From: JBDHRG01 sp039807445
Lineage (GTDB): Bacteria; Pseudomonadota; Gammaproteobacteria; Competibacterales; Competibacteraceae
DNA length: 8,366 nucleotides
Reading direction: 5' to 3'
NCBI GenBank assembly: GCA_039807445.1
Contig: JBDHRG010000164.1
Coordinates: 1 to 8,366 of the forward strand
Shown here piece by piece: positions 5,608 to 8,366 of this stretch. The notes beneath the pieces were generated by a model. It had not been told where the DNA came from and ran no database searches. It saw only the letters and a program-made list of their open reading frames with translations. Positions within the stretch are counted from its first letter, which is position 1. The number at the start of each line of letters is the position of its first letter. Both the position numbers and the translations under genes were made by a program.

Positions 5608-8366
5608 TGGCGGACGTCGACATCCCCGACCAGCCGCTCGGCCGCGACACCGAGTTCCTGCGCCGGCTGGGCGTGCCGGTCGGTACTTACGGCGCGGCGA
5701 TCGAGGCGGCGCTGGTGCACGCGCTCGACCCGGCGCGCGCCGATGCGCTCGCGCCGACACGGCCCTGGGTGGCGCTCGGCCCGCGCAACATCGGCGGGCG
5801 CATCGCCGCGCTCGCGCTCGACCCGGCCAACCCCTCGACGCTGTACGCCGGCAGCGCCTACGGCGGGCTGTGGCGAAGCCGCGATGCCGGCGACACCTGG
5901 GAGCCGCTCGGCGGCCCCGAGCTGGCGGTGCCCGCCGGCGCGGTCGCCCTCGCGCCTTCGCGTCCGGCGACGCTCTACCTCGGCACCGGCGACCCGAGCT
6001 ACTCGACCGCCGGGCGCGGGCTGTACCGCTCGACCGACGGCGGCGAGCACTTCGATCGCGTCGCCGCGCCGACCGCGGTCGGCGGCGCCTTCTACGCCCG
6101 CATCCGCGTCGACCCGCGCAACCCCGACCGCTACTGGATCGCCGGCCGGACCGGCGTCTGGTGGCACGACCCCACCGCGGCGCCGGCCGCCGGCTTCAGC
6201 CAGGAGAACGTCACCGGGACGCTGGCGACCAGCGTCGATGCCACCGACCTCGCGCTCGACGCAAGCGACCCGGCGCGCTACCGGCTCTACGTCGGCATCC
6301 GCAACCAGGGGCTCTACCGCGGCGTGTTCACCGTCGCCACCGGCGCGACCGCCTGGGCCCGGGTCGACACCTTCCCGGCGCCGATCGGGCGCATCAAGTT
6401 CGCGCTGTGCGAGGCGCAGCCCGAGATCCTGTACGCGGTGCACGGCATGCCCGATACCGCCGGCAACGCCGACAGCCTCGCATCCCGGGTATTCCGCTCG
6501 GCCGATGGCGGCGACCACTGGGAAGCCACCGCCGCGCGCGCCGGCGACGACGGCAACGCCGCCTGGTACTACATGGCGCTCGAGGTCCACCCGACCCACC
6601 CCGAGATCGTCGCCTACGGTGCGATGGACGTGTTCCTGAGCCAGGACGCTGGCCGGCACTGGAACAAGATCCTCGACTGGACCCGCTACGACCTCGGCGA
6701 CCGCGCCCAGCACGCCGACCAGCACGCGCTCGCCTTCGACCCGCTCGAGCCGCGCACGCTGTGGGTCGGCAACGACGGCGGCGTGTCGGTGAGCCGCGAC
6801 CTCGGCCGCCGCTGGCGCAAGCGCAGCCACGGCATCCTCGCCGCGCAGTTCTACGACGTGACCGTGCACCCGGTGTTCCCCTTCGTCACCGGCGGCGGGC
6901 TGCAGGACAACGGCACCTGGGTCGGCTTCGGCGGCGGCACCTGGCTGCACCTCGACGGCGGCGACGGCGGCATGATGGGCTTCGAGCCCAACAGCACGCA
7001 GCGCTTCCTGGTCACCTGGCAGGGCTCGGTCGACGCCAGCGGCACGGTGACGCACACCGGGCTCGAGCGCAGCGTCCTGGGCTCGACCACGGTCGCGTAC
7101 GGCCCCGGCATCCGCTACCTGAACCCGCTGCCCGACGTGCCCGAGCTGCCCTCGCCGCCGGCGCCCACGCCGATCACCAAGGCGCGCTCGACGCTGACGA
7201 TGCTGTCGACCGGCTTCGCCGCGGGCCACACCCCGATCTTCGTCGGCGTGGTCGAGCACCATCCGGGGCGCGCCAACCACGCGCTGGTCGGGCGCACCCG
7301 GGCCGGCTACGTGACCACCGACGGCAGCACCTTCACCGTGCTCGCCACCGGCGCCTTCACCCCGGCCGGCGCCGCGGTCAGCGCGCTGGCCTACGCGCCC
7401 TCGGACGCCGACAACCAGTGGTGGCTCGGCACCGACCAGGGCGAGGTGTTCTTCACCGCCGACGCCAACGCGACGGCCTGGGCCAACGTCAGCCCGCCCG
7501 GCAGCGCCGGGCTGCGCATCGCCGCGATCGCCGTGCACCCGAGCGACCCGCAGCAGGTCGCGGTGGCGGTGGCCTCGAACCCGGGGCGGCTGTACCTGTC
7601 GGGCGACCGCGGCACCACCTGGGCCGAGCTGTCGGGGCGCACCGCGCCGGCGGCGCCGGCCGCCGACCAACTGAGCCCGGCGGCGGCGACCGCGGTCGCC
7701 TTCGACCCGCAATCGCCGGCCGCCGGCCCGCACACGCTGTACGTCGGCACGCTGGCCGGGGTGTACGTCGCGCGCAACGCGGTCGCACCGACCGCGGCGG
7801 CACCGGGCCCGCCGGCGCCGGCCTGGCGCACGCTGAACCAGGGCCTGCCGCTGACCACGATCCAGAACTTCGCGCCGGTGACGGTGCGCGACTCGGGCGG
7901 CGTCATCCAGCGCACCGCCCTGCGCTGCGCGACCATGGGGCGCGGCCTGTTCGAATGCGACCTCGCCGGCGCGCCCGCGGTGCGGCTGTACATCCGCCGG
8001 CGCGTCATCGACGACGGCTTCACGTATACCGACCCGGCGATCCTCGCGCTCGCCGACGACCCGCGGCTGACGCCGCCGGCGCCGATGCCGCGCGAGCGCG
8101 CGATCGACATCCGCATCGACGCCCCGCCCTACTCGTTCTTCGAGGAGACGCTCGACGGGGTCGAGTTCGACGAAGACCTGCGCAACGACGTGCCGCCGGC
8201 CGGGCAGCGCAACGTGGTCTACGTGCAGGTGCACAACGGCGGCGCGCAGACGGTCGACGGCGTCGCGGTGCACCTGTTCGCCGCCAACGCGCCGGAGTAT
8301 CTCGAGACGCTGTTCGCGATCTGGCACGCGGGCGGCGTCGCGGTCCCGATCTCCAGCCGCCTGCAT
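5607..8366 (+). CDS. Asp-box (BNR/sortilin-like) beta-propeller protein with CARDB-like C-terminal domain, 3' end outside window
   Basis: Open without a stop for 920 codons to the last base. Asp-box motifs (S-x-D-x-G-x-x-W) are at residues 91-98 SRDAGDTW, 142-149 STDGGEHF, 298-305 SADGGDHW, 345-352 SQDAGRHW, 396-403 SRDLGRRW and 665-672 SGDRGTTW; a weaker TTDGSTF is at 570-576. GPRNIGGRIAALALDP..P before the first box, GLQDNGT (431-437) and GGDGG (451-455) are typical of the large Vps10/GH74-like propeller families. These suggest two multi-bladed propellers, about 50-460 and 560-785. ATMGRGLFEC (775-784) closes the second. From 792 a Pro-rich linker leads to IDIRID (833-838) and VVYVQVHNGG (870-879), an Ig-like CARDB-type domain cut by the window edge. 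I see no catalytic residues that prove glycosidase activity, so a binding or scaffold role is as likely. There is no signal peptide. Translation is coupled to the collagen-like gene. Confidence 0.9.
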   Translation, partial: MADVDIPDQPLGRDTEFLRRLGVPVGTYGAAIEAALVHALDPARADALAPTRPWVALGPRNIGGRIAALALDPANPSTLYAGSAYGGLWRSRDAGDTWEPLGGPELAVPAGAVALAPSRPATLYLGTGDPSYSTAGRGLYRSTDGGEHFDRVAAPTAVGGAFYARIRVDPRNPDRYWIAGRTGVWWHDPTAAPAAGFSQENVTGTLATSVDATDLALDASDPARYRLYVGIRNQGLYRGVFTVATGATAWARVDTFPAPIGRIKFALCEAQPEILYAVHGMPDTAGNADSLASRVFRSADGGDHWEATAARAGDDGNAAWYYMALEVHPTHPEIVAYGAMDVFLSQDAGRHWNKILDWTRYDLGDRAQHADQHALAFDPLEPRTLWVGNDGGVSVSRDLGRRWRKRSHGILAAQFYDVTVHPVFPFVTGGGLQDNGTWVGFGGGTWLHLDGGDGGMMGFEPNSTQRFLVTWQGSVDASGTVTHTGLERSVLGSTTVAYGPGIRYLNPLPDVPELPSPPAPTPITKARSTLTMLSTGFAAGHTPIFVGVVEHHPGRANHALVGRTRAGYVTTDGSTFTVLATGAFTPAGAAVSALAYAPSDADNQWWLGTDQGEVFFTADANATAWANVSPPGSAGLRIAAIAVHPSDPQQVAVAVASNPGRLYLSGDRGTTWAELSGRTAPAAPAADQLSPAAATAVAFDPQSPAAGPHTLYVGTLAGVYVARNAVAPTAAAPGPPAPAWRTLNQGLPLTTIQNFAPVTVRDSGGVIQRTALRCATMGRGLFECDLAGAPAVRLYIRRRVIDDGFTYTDPAILALADDPRLTPPAPMPRERAIDIRIDAPPYSFFEETLDGVEFDEDLRNDVPPAGQRNVVYVQVHNGGAQTVDGVAVHLFAANAPEYLETLFAIWHAGGVAVPISSRLH

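Noticed and set aside
3031..5760. 909-codon - strand frame
   Set aside because: It spans three + strand genes and their gaps, has Arg/Pro/Ser-rich low-complexity composition, and no domain or ribosome site supports it.
4923..8366. 1147-codon reading frame on the - strand opposite the collagen-like and propeller genes
   Set aside because: The + strand frame has recognisable Asp boxes, collagen triplets and ribosome sites. The antisense product is a low-complexity Arg/Val/Gly/Ala-rich sequence, including a mirror of the collagen repeat, as expected from GC-rich codon use.

Overview
The window is a very GC-rich stretch of bacterial DNA (GC not computed). Six protein genes lie head to tail on the + strand with almost no space between them. 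Codon third positions are nearly all G or C. This, together with an intergenic element built on the heptamer CCCCATT (GGGGAAT on the other strand), fits a high-GC proteobacterium such as a Xanthomonadales-type gammaproteobacterium or a betaproteobacterium. That placement is low confidence: there is no rRNA or marker gene to settle it.

Layout: (1) bases 1-1254, the 3' part of a gene of unrecognised family with weak phage-tail-like features. (2) 1270-1983, a protein with a carboxypeptidase-regulatory-like beta-sandwich, one complete PASTA-like unit and one PASTA unit cut off by the stop codon. (3) 1984-2089, the only sizeable spacer, holding tandem decamers with stops in three frames, an imperfect palindrome and a five-copy CCCCATT array. 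(4) 2090-2647, a small protein with a PASTA-like half-domain. (5) 2657-4345, a 562-residue beta-rich orphan. (6) 4399-5607, a collagen-like protein with 20 uninterrupted Gly-X-Y triplets between a helical N-terminal head and a C-terminal beta-domain. (7) 5607 to the window end, a large beta-propeller protein with Asp-box (BNR/sortilin-like) repeats and the start of a CARDB-like C-terminal domain. It is open for 920 codons and runs off the edge.

Intergenic gaps are 15, 106, 9 and 53 bp, and the last two genes overlap by one base (TGATG), so this is very probably one operon. A common theme is domains that normally work outside the cell (PASTA, CarboxypepD_reg-like, collagen, Asp-box propeller), yet none of the five complete N-termini has a signal peptide. 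Two of these proteins also begin with a similar G-x-x-[LV]-T-A helical segment. My best reading is accessory, fibre or adhesin parts of a phage-tail-like particle, for example an extracellular contractile injection system or a decayed prophage tail module. No sheath, tube, baseplate ATPase or spike gene is in the window, so this remains an inference. The flanking genes would decide it.

The long antisense reading frames (up to 1147 codons) are judged to be GC-driven shadows of these genes.
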